A stretch of 64,000 nucleotides of DNA, from the NCBI GenBank assembly GCA_934476675.1, contig CAKSOE010000009.1:36252-100251 (forward strand), given 5' to 3'. The stretch comes from an uncultured Clostridia bacterium (GTDB lineage: Bacteria; Bacillota; Clostridia; UBA1381). Position numbers and translations under genes: made by a program. Under the pieces are notes generated by a model. That model made no database searches. It worked only from the letters and a program-made list of their open reading frames with translations, and was not told the origin of the DNA. Of this stretch, positions 16,805-25,071 are shown one piece after another; position 1 is the stretch's first letter; every line of letters starts with the position of its first letter.

Positions 16805-17512
16805 ATGGCATTGTATGTTATGGCGGATTTGCATTTGCCGCTCGGAATAGATAAACCGATGGATATTTTCGGAGCAGGGTGGGCAAATTACGTTGAACGG
16901 CTTGAATACAACTGGCAGAGTGCGGTTAGTGATGATGATACGGTGATTATTCCGGGAGATTTTTCGTGGGCTACATATCTTGAACAGAGCAAACGGGATT
17001 TTGAATTTTTAAACGCCTTAAACGGCAGAAAAATTCTATTGAAAGGAAATCATGACTACTGGTGGTCTACCATGAACAAATTAAAGCTGTTCATTAAGGA
17101 AAACGGTTTTGAAAATATAGAATTTATGCAGAATAACGCTATGGAGTACAACGGTACGGCTTTGTGCGGAACACGCGGTTGGCTGCACCCGTCATGGGAG
17201 GGGTTCGGAGCAGAGGACAGAAAGATATTTGACCGCGAGGTTTTAAGAATGGAGCTTTCCTTAAAGGACGCGGAGAAAAGATACGGTACGGATGTCGAAA
17301 AGTATGTGTTTATGCACTATCCGCCGACATCGGGTATTTATGCCGAAAACGATATGACGCGTCTTTTTGCGGAATTTAACGTAAAAAAGGTGTTTTACGG
17401 GCATCTGCACGGCGCAGCGCACAGAAACTCGGTAAAAGGGGAGTATGACGGCGTTGAATATGCGCTTGTAAGCGCGGATTACTTACAGTTTATGCCCCAA
17501 AAAATAGCTTGA
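16805..17512 (+). CDS. Calcineurin-like metallophosphoesterase
   Basis: A 235-residue cytoplasmic protein with all metal-binding motifs of the superfamily: MADLHLP at the N-terminus (D-x-H), IIPGDFSW (GD), LLKGNHDYWW (GNHD), YVFMHYPP (H) and VFYGHLHGAAH (GHxH). These hold two metal ions that hydrolyse phosphoesters; the substrate is not predictable. The closest general resemblance is to clostridial single-domain YkuE/serine-phosphatase-like proteins. It precedes yfcE by 17 bp; two unlike phosphoesterases in one operon with a metallo-beta-lactamase lipoprotein. The ribosome site is a plain AAAGGA. Confidence 0.85.
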   Translation: MALYVMADLHLPLGIDKPMDIFGAGWANYVERLEYNWQSAVSDDDTVIIPGDFSWATYLEQSKRDFEFLNALNGRKILLKGNHDYWWSTMNKLKLFIKENGFENIEFMQNNAMEYNGTALCGTRGWLHPSWEGFGAEDRKIFDREVLRMELSLKDAEKRYGTDVEKYVFMHYPPTSGIYAENDMTRLFAEFNVKKVFYGHLHGAAHRNSVKGEYDGVEYALVSADYLQFMPQKIA

Positions 17513-17529
17513 TACAGGAGAAGAATACA

Positions 17530-18045
17530 ATGAAATTAATGATTGCATCGGATATACACGGCAGCGCATATTATGCGGAAAAACTGAAAGAAGCTTATTA
17601 TGCTTCGGGTGCGGAACGGCTGGTTTTGCTGGGCGATTTGCTCTATCATGGACCAAGGAACGACCTGCCGCGCGATTATGCGCCGAAAAAGGTTATAGAA
17701 ATTCTGAACGGAATGAAAAATGAAATTCTGTGCGTGAGGGGAAACTGCGACACAGAGGTAGACCAAATGGTACTGAATTTTCCGATAATGGCGGATTATG
17801 CGGTAATTCTTGCGGATAACAAGACAATGTATCTTTCTCACGGACACATATATAATCCGCAAAATCCCCCAAAGCTTAAATCGGGAGACATTCTTATAAA
17901 CGGACATACTCACATAAGAGCGATGGAGAAATGCGGCGATTTTACCTATATAAATCCCGGCTCGGTATCGATACCGAAGGACGGAAAGGGAAACGGCTGC
18001 ATTATATATGACGGCGGAAAATTTGAGTTTGTAAATTTTGAATAA
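17530..18045 (+). CDS. yfcE: YfcE/MJ0936-family phosphodiesterase
   Basis: A 171-residue metallophosphoesterase. Motifs are SDIHGS (residues 7-12), LLGDLLYHGPRND, VRGNCD, YLSHGHIYNP and INGHTHIRA. In E. coli YfcE hydrolyses artificial phosphodiesters; natural substrate unknown. The start is ATG 17530 (AGGAGA upstream); an in-frame ATA-led extension from 17509 overlaps the previous stop and lacks a site. It is cotranscribed with the metallophosphoesterase before and the lipoprotein after (14 bp). Confidence 0.9.
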   Translation: MKLMIASDIHGSAYYAEKLKEAYYASGAERLVLLGDLLYHGPRNDLPRDYAPKKVIEILNGMKNEILCVRGNCDTEVDQMVLNFPIMADYAVILADNKTMYLSHGHIYNPQNPPKLKSGDILINGHTHIRAMEKCGDFTYINPGSVSIPKDGKGNGCIIYDGGKFEFVNFE

Positions 18046-18059
18046 GTAAAGAGGTAAAA

Positions 18060-18923
18060 ATGAATACAATTAAAAAGAAAATTGCCGCACTGCTGACGTC
18101 GCTGTCGCTTGTTTTCAGCTTTTACGGGTGCAGCAGCGAGGTCAAAACCGTTGTCGATTACGGCGGACTGACAGTGCATTATATTGATGTGGGGCAGGCG
18201 GATGCCGAGCTTTTGGAGTGCGGCGGAGAATATATGATGATAGACGGCGGAAATGCCGCGGATTCAAGCCTTGTTGTGTCATATCTGAACGATTTGGGGA
18301 TAAATCATCTGAAATATGTTGTGGCAACGCACGCGCATGAGGATCATCTCGGCGGTTTGTCGGGGATATTGAGCCAGTATACGGCGGATAATGTGTTTTG
18401 TTCACAGACGAGTTATACCACAAAAGTATTTAACAATTTCAAAAAATATACGGAAAATCAGGGAAAAGAAATACAAGTTCCGAACGTGGGCGATGTTTAT
18501 ACTCTCGGAAACAGCGAAATTAAGGTTTTAGGCCCCGTAAAAGAAACAAAGGATATGAATAACCGCTCAATTGTTCTTCGTGTTACATACGGAAATACCG
18601 CATTTCTTTTTGAGGGCGATGCGGAAAGGGAGGAAGAACAGGATATTTTAAACAGCGGAGCGGACGTTTCAGCAGATGTGCTTAAAGTTGGACATCACGG
18701 CAGCAGTACCTCAACCACGTATCCGTATTTGAGAGAGGTTATGCCGGAGTATGCGGTCATATCCTGCGGCAAGAACAATAAATACGGACATCCGCATGAG
18801 GAAACACTCAGCAAACTGCGTGATGCCGATGTCAAGGTGTATCGTACGGACGAAAGCGGTCACATAGTTATTCACAGCGACGGAAACGATATTACCGTAC
18901 AGACGCAAAAAAATCATCAGTAA
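18060..18923 (+). CDS. Secreted ComEC-like metallo-beta-lactamase-fold lipoprotein
   Basis: A 287-residue protein with a lipoprotein signal peptide (lipobox SFYGC at residues ~20-24), then a metallo-beta-lactamase fold: THAHEDHLGG (HxHxDH), a second-metal Asp in FLFEGDAE, and the family histidines in LKVGHHGSS. This matches the C-terminal domain of competence protein ComEC and its stand-alone secreted homologues (HYIDVGQADAELLE at the N-terminus of the domain), possibly a nuclease that degrades the non-transported DNA strand or environmental DNA. It is anchored outside the membrane. It ends the operon that starts at 16805. Confidence 0.88.
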   Translation: MNTIKKKIAALLTSLSLVFSFYGCSSEVKTVVDYGGLTVHYIDVGQADAELLECGGEYMMIDGGNAADSSLVVSYLNDLGINHLKYVVATHAHEDHLGGLSGILSQYTADNVFCSQTSYTTKVFNNFKKYTENQGKEIQVPNVGDVYTLGNSEIKVLGPVKETKDMNNRSIVLRVTYGNTAFLFEGDAEREEEQDILNSGADVSADVLKVGHHGSSTSTTYPYLREVMPEYAVISCGKNNKYGHPHEETLSKLRDADVKVYRTDESGHIVIHSDGNDITVQTQKNHQ

Positions 18924-18935
18924 CGTAAATATATA

Positions 18936-18964
18936 TTGACATTAATAAGAATATTTGGTAAAAT
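18936..18964 (+). promoter_or_regulatory. Sigma-A promoter of the GGDEF-EAL gene
   Basis: TTGACA (18936-18941), 17-bp spacer, TAAAAT (18959-18964), 13 bases after the stop of the preceding gene. Confidence 0.75.
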
Positions 18965-18982
18965 TTTATTAGAATAGATAAG

Positions 18983-19018
18983 GCACATTCAGCCGTAAAT
19001 TCGGCGGGTGTGCTTTTT
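18983..19018 (+). terminator. Hairpin with T-run between promoter and GGDEF-EAL gene (terminator or attenuator)
   Basis: GCACA/TGTGC (18983-18987, 19009-19013) and inner GCCG/CGGC (18992-18995, 19002-19005), followed by TTTTT. It lies downstream of the promoter at 18936, so it could end the operon before it or attenuate the gene after it. Confidence 0.6.
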
Positions 19019-19082
19019 ATAGCAAAAGGCAATGATATAAAATTCGGGAGTACGGCGCTTTTTGTAGTAAAGGAGGATTAAT

Positions 19083-20786
19083 ATGCCTGAAAACAAAGAA
19101 ATATTTAACAGCGCCGCAGGAAGCAAAATCGCAAAGAGATTACTAAGAGCGCATTTTGACGGAATCTTAATGATAGACGTAAAATCGGGATTGCTTATGC
19201 AGGAGGATGAGGAGCTTGCAGGCAAACTTATAAAACTTGTCAGATTTGACGATACGCCTTATGAAGAACAGGCGGATAATATTATCAGGAAGTGGATAAG
19301 TCATGCAGACCGTGAAACTCTCATAAATTGCGTAAAACTGGCGAATGTTCGGTCGGAACTGGAAAAACATAGTAAATATGACGTTGATTTTCATACAAAA
19401 GCAGATATAAACAATAATTGGGCGTATAAACGTTTGAGTTATGAATACCTGGACAATTCCGAGGAAGTTATTGTCATGGTGTTGGAGGATGTTTCGGATA
19501 TTTTGTCAAACGAAACAGATCCGCTTACCGGTTTGTATAACTCTACGGGTTTTCATAATCATGTTAAGGAATGGATTAAGAAGAATCCGGGCAAAAAATA
19601 CATAATTCTGCGTTATGATATAGACCGCTTTAAGGATATTAACGGTGTGTACGGATATGAAATGGGAAACAAGTTTTTACGTGACTGCGGTCGGTGTATG
19701 AAAGAGTTTGATGCGAAAAACACCTTTGCGGCTCATCTGAATGCGGATCATTTTGTAAGATTCTGTGCCGATGATAATATAACGGCGGAGAAATGCTATG
19801 AGCATTTTAAAAAATGCTTTGCAGGGTATAATCTGAAAATTCCTATCACCACGCACGTGGGCGTTTACGATTTGTGCGAGGAGGACTGCGATTCGTATAC
19901 GATGAGCTATAAGGCGCTGCTGGCTCTGCAATCCGAAAAAGGGAATCTCAGAAAACATATCGCATATTATGAAAAAGGCATGATGGATTTTGAAATAGAA
20001 CATCAGGAGCTTTTAAACGATATTCCGACTGCGATTAAACGTGAGGAATTTGAAGTGTGGTTTCAGCCCAAAATAGATTACAATAAGAAACGCCTGATTG
20101 GTGCGGAGGCGCTTGTGCGCTGGCGTCACCCCGAGAAAGGGGTTATATCGCCCGAAAAATTTATTCCTATGCTTGAGCGCAGTGATTATATTGCGGCGGT
20201 GGATATGTTTGTCATAGAAAAAACGTGCAGATATATGCGTGAATGGATGGATAAAATATCGGATATACCGATAACCGTTTCGGTTAACCTGTCGAGAAAC
20301 GATATTTACGACGAGAGTCTGTGCGGTGTGCTGGAACAGCTGACGGAAAAGTATAATATTCCGAAAAACAGCTTAAAGCTTGAAATAACGGAAAGTGTAT
20401 ACATGGACAATCCGGAGGTGTTTATCGAGAGCGTTGACAGGCTCAAACAGAGCGGATTTGTAATCGAAATGGACGATTTCGGTTCGGGATATTCGTCGCT
20501 AAATACGTTAAAGGATATAGATATAGACGTTTTAAAACTTGACATGAAATTTCTCTCCGACAGCAACAGAATAGAGAAAAGCAAAACCATTATATCCTCG
20601 GTTATAAATATGGCGGAGGCACTGGGACTTCCGGTTATTGCGGAGGGTGTGGAAACAAAGCAGCAGGCGGAAACGCTGCTTTCATACGGCTGCAAATATA
20701 TGCAGGGTTATTATTTCAGCAAGCCTGTGCCTGCCGAGGATTATGAAAAAATGCTCAGAATGTTTGATAAATTAGATGTAGATTAA
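19083..20786 (+). CDS. c-di-GMP phosphodiesterase with degenerate GGDEF and intact EAL domain
   Basis: A 567-residue cytoplasmic protein with a PAS-like sensor region (~1-140), GGDEF domain (~145-300) and EAL domain (~310-560). The GGDEF signature is changed to NADHF (HLNADHFV), so cyclase activity is unlikely. The EAL domain keeps GAEALVRW, SVNLSRND, LEITES, DDFGSGYSSL, LKLD and IAEGVET, and so should cleave c-di-GMP to pGpG. The degenerate GGDEF may bind GTP and regulate the EAL part. It is monocistronic, with promoter at 18936 and a strong terminator at 20846; no transmembrane segment. Confidence 0.9.
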   Translation: MPENKEIFNSAAGSKIAKRLLRAHFDGILMIDVKSGLLMQEDEELAGKLIKLVRFDDTPYEEQADNIIRKWISHADRETLINCVKLANVRSELEKHSKYDVDFHTKADINNNWAYKRLSYEYLDNSEEVIVMVLEDVSDILSNETDPLTGLYNSTGFHNHVKEWIKKNPGKKYIILRYDIDRFKDINGVYGYEMGNKFLRDCGRCMKEFDAKNTFAAHLNADHFVRFCADDNITAEKCYEHFKKCFAGYNLKIPITTHVGVYDLCEEDCDSYTMSYKALLALQSEKGNLRKHIAYYEKGMMDFEIEHQELLNDIPTAIKREEFEVWFQPKIDYNKKRLIGAEALVRWRHPEKGVISPEKFIPMLERSDYIAAVDMFVIEKTCRYMREWMDKISDIPITVSVNLSRNDIYDESLCGVLEQLTEKYNIPKNSLKLEITESVYMDNPEVFIESVDRLKQSGFVIEMDDFGSGYSSLNTLKDIDIDVLKLDMKFLSDSNRIEKSKTIISSVINMAEALGLPVIAEGVETKQQAETLLSYGCKYMQGYYFSKPVPAEDYEKMLRMFDKLDVD

Positions 20787-20845
20787 TACATAAATAAAAG
20801 AATCGGACGATAGTGTCGGAGACTTTATTTCGCGTATATTAAGAA

Positions 20846-20881
20846 CAAGCTCCGAACTTATAGGGCGGAGCTTGTTTTTTT
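20846..20881 (+). terminator. Terminator of the GGDEF-EAL gene
   Basis: CAAGCTCCG (20846-20854) pairs perfectly with CGGAGCTTG (20866-20874), followed by seven Ts. Confidence 0.88.
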
Positions 20882-20898
20882 GATAGAGGAGGAACACT

Positions 20899-21684
20899 AT
20901 GGAAATAAAAGACAGCAGAATTGACGGCGGAAAGGCGTTTGACTGGGGAAAAACATCACAGGATTATGCGAAATTCCGCGACATTTATCCCGATGAATTT
21001 TACGAAAAAATAATTGAACGCGGAATAGGCGTAAAAGGGCAGAATATGCTTGACATCGGTACAGGTACGGGTGTAATTCCGCGGAATATGTATAAATACG
21101 GTGCAAAATGGATAGGCACGGATATATCGGAAAATCAAATCGAACAGGCAAAACTGCTTTCGCGCGGAATGGATATAGATTATTATGTTTCATCGGCGGA
21201 AAATCTGGATTTTCCGGATAATTCGTTTGATGCAATAACGGCGTGTCAGTGCTTTTGGTATTTTAAGCATGAGCAGGTTATACCGCGGCTGTATCGTATG
21301 TTAAAGCCGGGCGGCAGGTTTTTGGCACTTTGTATGGAATGGCTGCCGTTTGAGGATAAGATAGCCGGTGAGAGTGAAAAACTGGTGTTAAAGTACAGTC
21401 CCGAATGGAGCGGCGCGGGGGAAACGGTCAAACCGATACAAATTCCCGATTGCTATAATGAGAAATTCGATGTGGTTTATCATGATGAATACCGTCTGAA
21501 AGTGCATTTTACGCGTGAGAGCTGGAACGGCAGAATGAAAGCGTGCCGTGGGATAGGCGCGTCGCTTTCGGAGGAAAAAATTGCGGAATGGGAGCATGAA
21601 CATATGCGGATGCTTTCGGAAATTACTTCGAAAGAATTTGATGTCATGCACTTTGCGGCTGTTGCGGAATTAAAAAAGAAATAA
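20899..21684 (+). CDS. Class I SAM-dependent methyltransferase
   Basis: A 261-residue cytoplasmic enzyme. The SAM-binding motif I is MLDIGTGTGVIPRNM (residues ~50-64), motif II is WIGTDISENQIEQA, motif III is DAITACQCFWYF, and the post-motif LKPGGRFLALCMEW matches the methyltransferase type 11 family. The substrate is a small molecule of unknown identity. ATG 20899 follows GAGGAGG. It precedes the beta-helix membrane protein by 14 bp and is probably cotranscribed with it. Confidence 0.9.
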   Translation: MEIKDSRIDGGKAFDWGKTSQDYAKFRDIYPDEFYEKIIERGIGVKGQNMLDIGTGTGVIPRNMYKYGAKWIGTDISENQIEQAKLLSRGMDIDYYVSSAENLDFPDNSFDAITACQCFWYFKHEQVIPRLYRMLKPGGRFLALCMEWLPFEDKIAGESEKLVLKYSPEWSGAGETVKPIQIPDCYNEKFDVVYHDEYRLKVHFTRESWNGRMKACRGIGASLSEEKIAEWEHEHMRMLSEITSKEFDVMHFAAVAELKKK

Positions 21685-21698
21685 ACGGAGGGAAAGTC

Positions 21699-22760
21699 AT
21701 GAAAAAAATATATGCAATTTTATTGATGTGCGTGCTGACGCTTGCTGCGGCGGTGTCGGTGTCTGCCGAGGGATTGGGCGGTGTGTTTTATGACGGCATA
21801 ATTCGCAGCGACACAAACGGCAGTGCGTTTTCGTCGGGCGATGATGCAGGAAGTACGGCAGATGTAAACGGTGTGCTGTTTGCGGCGGGAAACAATGTGG
21901 AATCGGGCGGAAACTGCAAATATGCAATGAATGCCGGTTACAGCGTACGTTTGAGCGGCAGTACGGAAAATGACGCCTTTCTGGCAGGAAATATAATCAA
22001 TATTGACGGTGATGTTAAGCGCGATGTGTTTGTTGCCGGAAATGAAATACATATAAGCGGCAAAATAGGGCAGAATCTTTATGCCGCAGGACGTAAGATT
22101 ATAATAGACGGAGAAATCAGCGGTGATGTGTATCTGAGCGCGGCGGAAATTACGATAGGCGACGGAGCGCTGATTGGCGGAAAGGTACATTACAATGCAG
22201 ATGCAAAAGCAAACGGAAATTTACTGTCGGGAGCGGAGGTTTACGGCTCCGACAGTTCGGAACGGGAGAAAAACGGCATTGCTGACGCTGTAAGAGGCAA
22301 GGTTTTAAGCTGTATCGGCGCTGCTGCACTTGCATTTGTTCTTTTGTGGCTTACACCTGTCTGGGAAACATTGGATAAAAAATATTACGGTGCGCCATTC
22401 GGAAAATATGCAAAAACTTTCGGTATCGGTTTCGGTGTGCTTGCGGCAGTGCCTGTTGCGGCGGTTCTGCTTATGATTTCGGCTGCCGGAATCAGGCTTG
22501 CGCTTATACTGTTAATGCTTTATGCAGCCGTAATTGCCGCCGCACCTGTTTTTATGGGATTTTTCATCGGCGCATTTGTATGGCGCAAGGCATTTAAAAA
22601 GTCCGTATGCTATCCGGCAGAGCTTGCAATCGGTATTGTTATATGGCGTGCGGTAACGTGTATTCCGGTGCTGTCTTTTGCACTTGGCTTGATTGCAGTG
22701 CCTTTTGCATTGGGCGTGATTACTCTGCTTTTGGGAAAGAAACGGCAAACGGAAATTTAA
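21699..22760 (+). CDS. Exported beta-helix domain fused to a four-span membrane domain (bactofilin-like ectodomain)
   Basis: A 353-residue protein with a signal peptide (residues 1-23, ending VSAEG). Residues ~45-180 are a repetitive right-handed beta-helix (FLAGNIINIDGDVKRDVFVA, then GNEIHISGKIGQNLYAAGRK and IIIDGEISGDVYL), in the style of polymer-forming bactofilin domains. The C-terminal ~160 residues contain four hydrophobic spans (AALAFVLLWLTP, VLAAVPVAAVLLMI, LALILLMLYAAVIAA, IAVPFALGVITLLL). Such architecture places the beta-helix outside the membrane, perhaps as a scaffold in the wall. No enzyme motif is present. Named function is unknown. Confidence 0.75.
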   Translation: MKKIYAILLMCVLTLAAAVSVSAEGLGGVFYDGIIRSDTNGSAFSSGDDAGSTADVNGVLFAAGNNVESGGNCKYAMNAGYSVRLSGSTENDAFLAGNIINIDGDVKRDVFVAGNEIHISGKIGQNLYAAGRKIIIDGEISGDVYLSAAEITIGDGALIGGKVHYNADAKANGNLLSGAEVYGSDSSEREKNGIADAVRGKVLSCIGAAALAFVLLWLTPVWETLDKKYYGAPFGKYAKTFGIGFGVLAAVPVAAVLLMISAAGIRLALILLMLYAAVIAAAPVFMGFFIGAFVWRKAFKKSVCYPAELAIGIVIWRAVTCIPVLSFALGLIAVPFALGVITLLLGKKRQTEI

Positions 22761-22820
22761 AAAGCCTTTTTATGCCGAAAAATGTCGGCTTTAAGACGTA
22801 TGGAAAGAGCTATAAATTTG

Positions 22821-22849
22821 TTGACTTTTTTCCATTTAAGTGGTATAAT
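22821..22849 (+). promoter_or_regulatory. Sigma-A promoter of the asp23-fakA operon
   Basis: TTGACT (22821-22826), 17-bp spacer, TATAAT (22844-22849), 78 bases before the ATG at 22928. Confidence 0.8.
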
Positions 22850-22927
22850 AACCGCAGATATAAATTGCTGTTCGCGGTATTTTGAATGAACAGGAAAAGT
22901 GTTTAATCTCGGAAAGGAATGAAAATT

Positions 22928-23284
22928 ATGCAGTTAAAAACCGATGACGCATTGGGTACGGTTTCCGTGTCGAATGCGGTTATAGCAGAGATTGCCGGAA
23001 CAGTGGCATCGAAATGCTACGGTGTTGTCGGCATGGCGGCGAGAAGCAGAAAGGACGGCATAGTAAGTCTTTTAAAGCCCGACACCGTTACAAAGGGTAT
23101 AAGCATTTTCGCGCAGGACGACGGCATAACCGTTGAAATGCATATTATTGTCGAATACGGTATAAATATTAATACAACGTGTAAAAGTATAGTTAATCGC
23201 GTTCGCTATACTTTGGAAAATCTTATCGGATTAAAAGTCAGCAAGGTCAATGTGCGCGTTGAGGGCGTGCGCGTAGACGAGTAA
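22928..23284 (+). CDS. Asp23/Gls24 family envelope stress response protein
   Basis: A 118-residue protein of the Asp23/Gls24 family (VSNAVIAEIAGTVASKCYGV, IIVEYGININTTCKSIVNRV, and VSKVNVRVEGVRV). The start is taken as ATG 22928, nine bases after AAAGGA; the ATG at 22919 overlaps that site. Homologues (YqhY, YloU) are cytoplasmic and linked to acetyl-CoA carboxylase regulation or cell-envelope stress. It lies directly upstream of fakA, as yloU precedes yloV in Bacillus, and both are read in the same frame, separated by only one stop codon and one GGA. Confidence 0.93.
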   Translation: MQLKTDDALGTVSVSNAVIAEIAGTVASKCYGVVGMAARSRKDGIVSLLKPDTVTKGISIFAQDDGITVEMHIIVEYGININTTCKSIVNRVRYTLENLIGLKVSKVNVRVEGVRVDE

Positions 23285-23287
23285 GGA

Positions 23288-24976
23288 GTGAGAACTATTA
23301 ATACACTTGACGGAGAGATTTTTTCGCAGATGATTATTTCGGGTGCGAATAATTTATATAACAACAGGCATACTGTTGACGATTTGAATGTTTTTCCGGT
23401 GCCGGACGGAGATACCGGAACAAATATGTCGCTTACAATAACGGCTTTGTCGCGTGAGCTTATGCAGAAACAGCCGTCAACTCTCACAAAAGCGGCAGAT
23501 ATTATGGCTTTTGCGGCTTTAAGAGGTGCGCGCGGAAATTCGGGCGTTATTCTTTCGCAGTTTTTCAGAGGAATTTCAAAGAGCTTAAAGGGCAAACAGA
23601 CGTGTGTGGGAACGGAGCTTGCAATGGCGCTTATGGAGGGTTCGTCTGCGGCGTATAAGGCGGTAATGAAGCCGACAGAAGGAACAATTCTTACGGTTGC
23701 ACGCGAGGCGGCGGCAGGCGCACAACTCTCGGCAGGCGCAGGCGGAAGTATACTTGAAATTATAGAAAACGCTGTTTCACGCGGAAATGCCGCACTTGCA
23801 AAAACTCCCGATCAACTGCCGGCACTGAAACAGGCAGGTGTCGTAGATGCGGGCGGTCAGGGCTGGATGTTTGTTCTTGAAGGTTCTTTGGCATATTTGA
23901 AGAACGGCATCATCATTGAGCGTGAGGACGGCACGGAAACCGCGGCAAGCGTTCCGGTACAGCATAAAGCGCAGGAATCGGTAAAAACAGAGGATATAAA
24001 ATTTGCTTATTGTACCGAGTTTATTGTGGAAAAGAAGTCAAAAGGCTTGCCGGTGGAGAATTTCAGAAATGCGATTGCGCCAAAGGGCGATTGTATGCTG
24101 GTAATAGACGACGATGAAATAGTAAAAGTACATATCCACACCAATCATCCCGGATTTGTACTTGAAGAAGCGGTAAAGCTGGGCGAGATGATTAATCTTA
24201 AAATCGATAACATGAAGCATCAGCACAACTCGATTATAAACGAGGAAGCCGCAAAGGTTGAAGAAGTGAAAGAAACACCCAAAGCTGCTCCGCGTAAAAA
24301 GACAGCTGTTAAGGAAACGGGCTTTGTGGCAGTCGGCGCAGGCAGAAATTTCATAAAAATATTAAAGGACTTGGGTGTTGATAAGGTCATAGAGGGCGGA
24401 CAGACAATGAACCCTTCAACAGACGATATTTTAAGGGCAGTTGATCGTGTAAAGGCTAAAACGGTTTATGTGTTCCCGAACAATAAGAATATTGTTATGG
24501 CAGCAAACCAGGCGGCGGAATTGGCAGAGGGCAAAACGGTAATCGTGATACCTACAAAAAATATTCCCCAGTGCATAAGTGCGATTATGTCATTTAACGA
24601 CAAGAGAACGCCGGAAGAAAACGAAAAGTCAATGAACAGCGCGGCAAAACGGGTTAAAGCCGGACAGGTGACATATGCGGTGCGTGATACGGAAATAAAC
24701 GGAAATAAAATCTCAAAAGACGATATTCTCGGTATGTGTGAGGATGAAATTTCCATTATAGGCAAGAATAGGGAAAAGGTTCTTGAAGCCGTTGCCGATG
24801 ATTTGATTGACGAGGACACGGAGTATGTTACTGTGTACTACGGAAAAGAAGTTAAAAAGGCACAGGCAGAGGCAGCTGCAAAGGCAATTGAAGAAAAATA
24901 TGCCGACGATGAGATAGAGGTTTCCGTAAAAAGCGGAGGACAACCGGTATACTACTACATCATAAGCGCTGAGTAG
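23288..24976 (+). CDS. fakA: Fatty-acid kinase catalytic subunit-like protein (FakA/YloV, DAK2 domain)
   Basis: A ~560-residue protein homologous to YloV/FakA. An N-terminal DAK2 ATP-binding domain (NVFPVPDGDTGTNMSLT at ~35-52, ALRGARGNSGVILSQFF, and DAGGQGW near residue 190) is followed by a middle domain (IHTNHPGFVLEEA) and a C-terminal DegV-like binding region. The enzyme phosphorylates fatty acids carried by a FakB/DegV protein. The start is odd. GTG 23288 overlaps the only ribosome site (AAGGAG 23283-23288), whereas ATT 23297 stands 8 bases after it and would give the family-typical N-terminus (NTLDGEIF). No ATG, GTG or TTG is better placed. Coordinates give the longer reading. Confidence 0.93.
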   Translation: MRTINTLDGEIFSQMIISGANNLYNNRHTVDDLNVFPVPDGDTGTNMSLTITALSRELMQKQPSTLTKAADIMAFAALRGARGNSGVILSQFFRGISKSLKGKQTCVGTELAMALMEGSSAAYKAVMKPTEGTILTVAREAAAGAQLSAGAGGSILEIIENAVSRGNAALAKTPDQLPALKQAGVVDAGGQGWMFVLEGSLAYLKNGIIIEREDGTETAASVPVQHKAQESVKTEDIKFAYCTEFIVEKKSKGLPVENFRNAIAPKGDCMLVIDDDEIVKVHIHTNHPGFVLEEAVKLGEMINLKIDNMKHQHNSIINEEAAKVEEVKETPKAAPRKKTAVKETGFVAVGAGRNFIKILKDLGVDKVIEGGQTMNPSTDDILRAVDRVKAKTVYVFPNNKNIVMAANQAAELAEGKTVIVIPTKNIPQCISAIMSFNDKRTPEENEKSMNSAAKRVKAGQVTYAVRDTEINGNKISKDDILGMCEDEISIIGKNREKVLEAVADDLIDEDTEYVTVYYGKEVKKAQAEAAAKAIEEKYADDEIEVSVKSGGQPVYYYIISAE

Positions 24977-25013
24977 GGGCGGCTGTAAGTGTAAAAAAGT
25001 ATAATACCGAAAT

Positions 25014-25057
25014 GTACAATAAAGAGGCTGTACCTTTAAACAGCCTCTTTATTGTAC
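25014..25057 (+). terminator. 18-bp perfect hairpin between fakA and recG
   Basis: Arms 25014-25031 and 25040-25057 are exact complements around an 8-base loop, with AAAGAGGCTGT/ACAGCCTCTTT as the core and TTTATT at the end of the second arm. It is 38 bp after the fakA stop and 15 bp before the recG start, so it acts as the fakA terminator or an attenuator for recG. Confidence 0.75.
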
Positions 25058-25071
25058 GGAAAGGCAAGCTG

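Noticed and set aside
18983..19018. A c-di-GMP riboswitch before the GGDEF-EAL gene
   Set aside because: The conserved GEMM core segments are missing; only a simple hairpin with T-run is present.
25012..25071. Upstream start of RecG
   Set aside because: It would translate the 18-bp hairpin; the ATG at 25072 has its own ribosome site and gives the family N-terminus.
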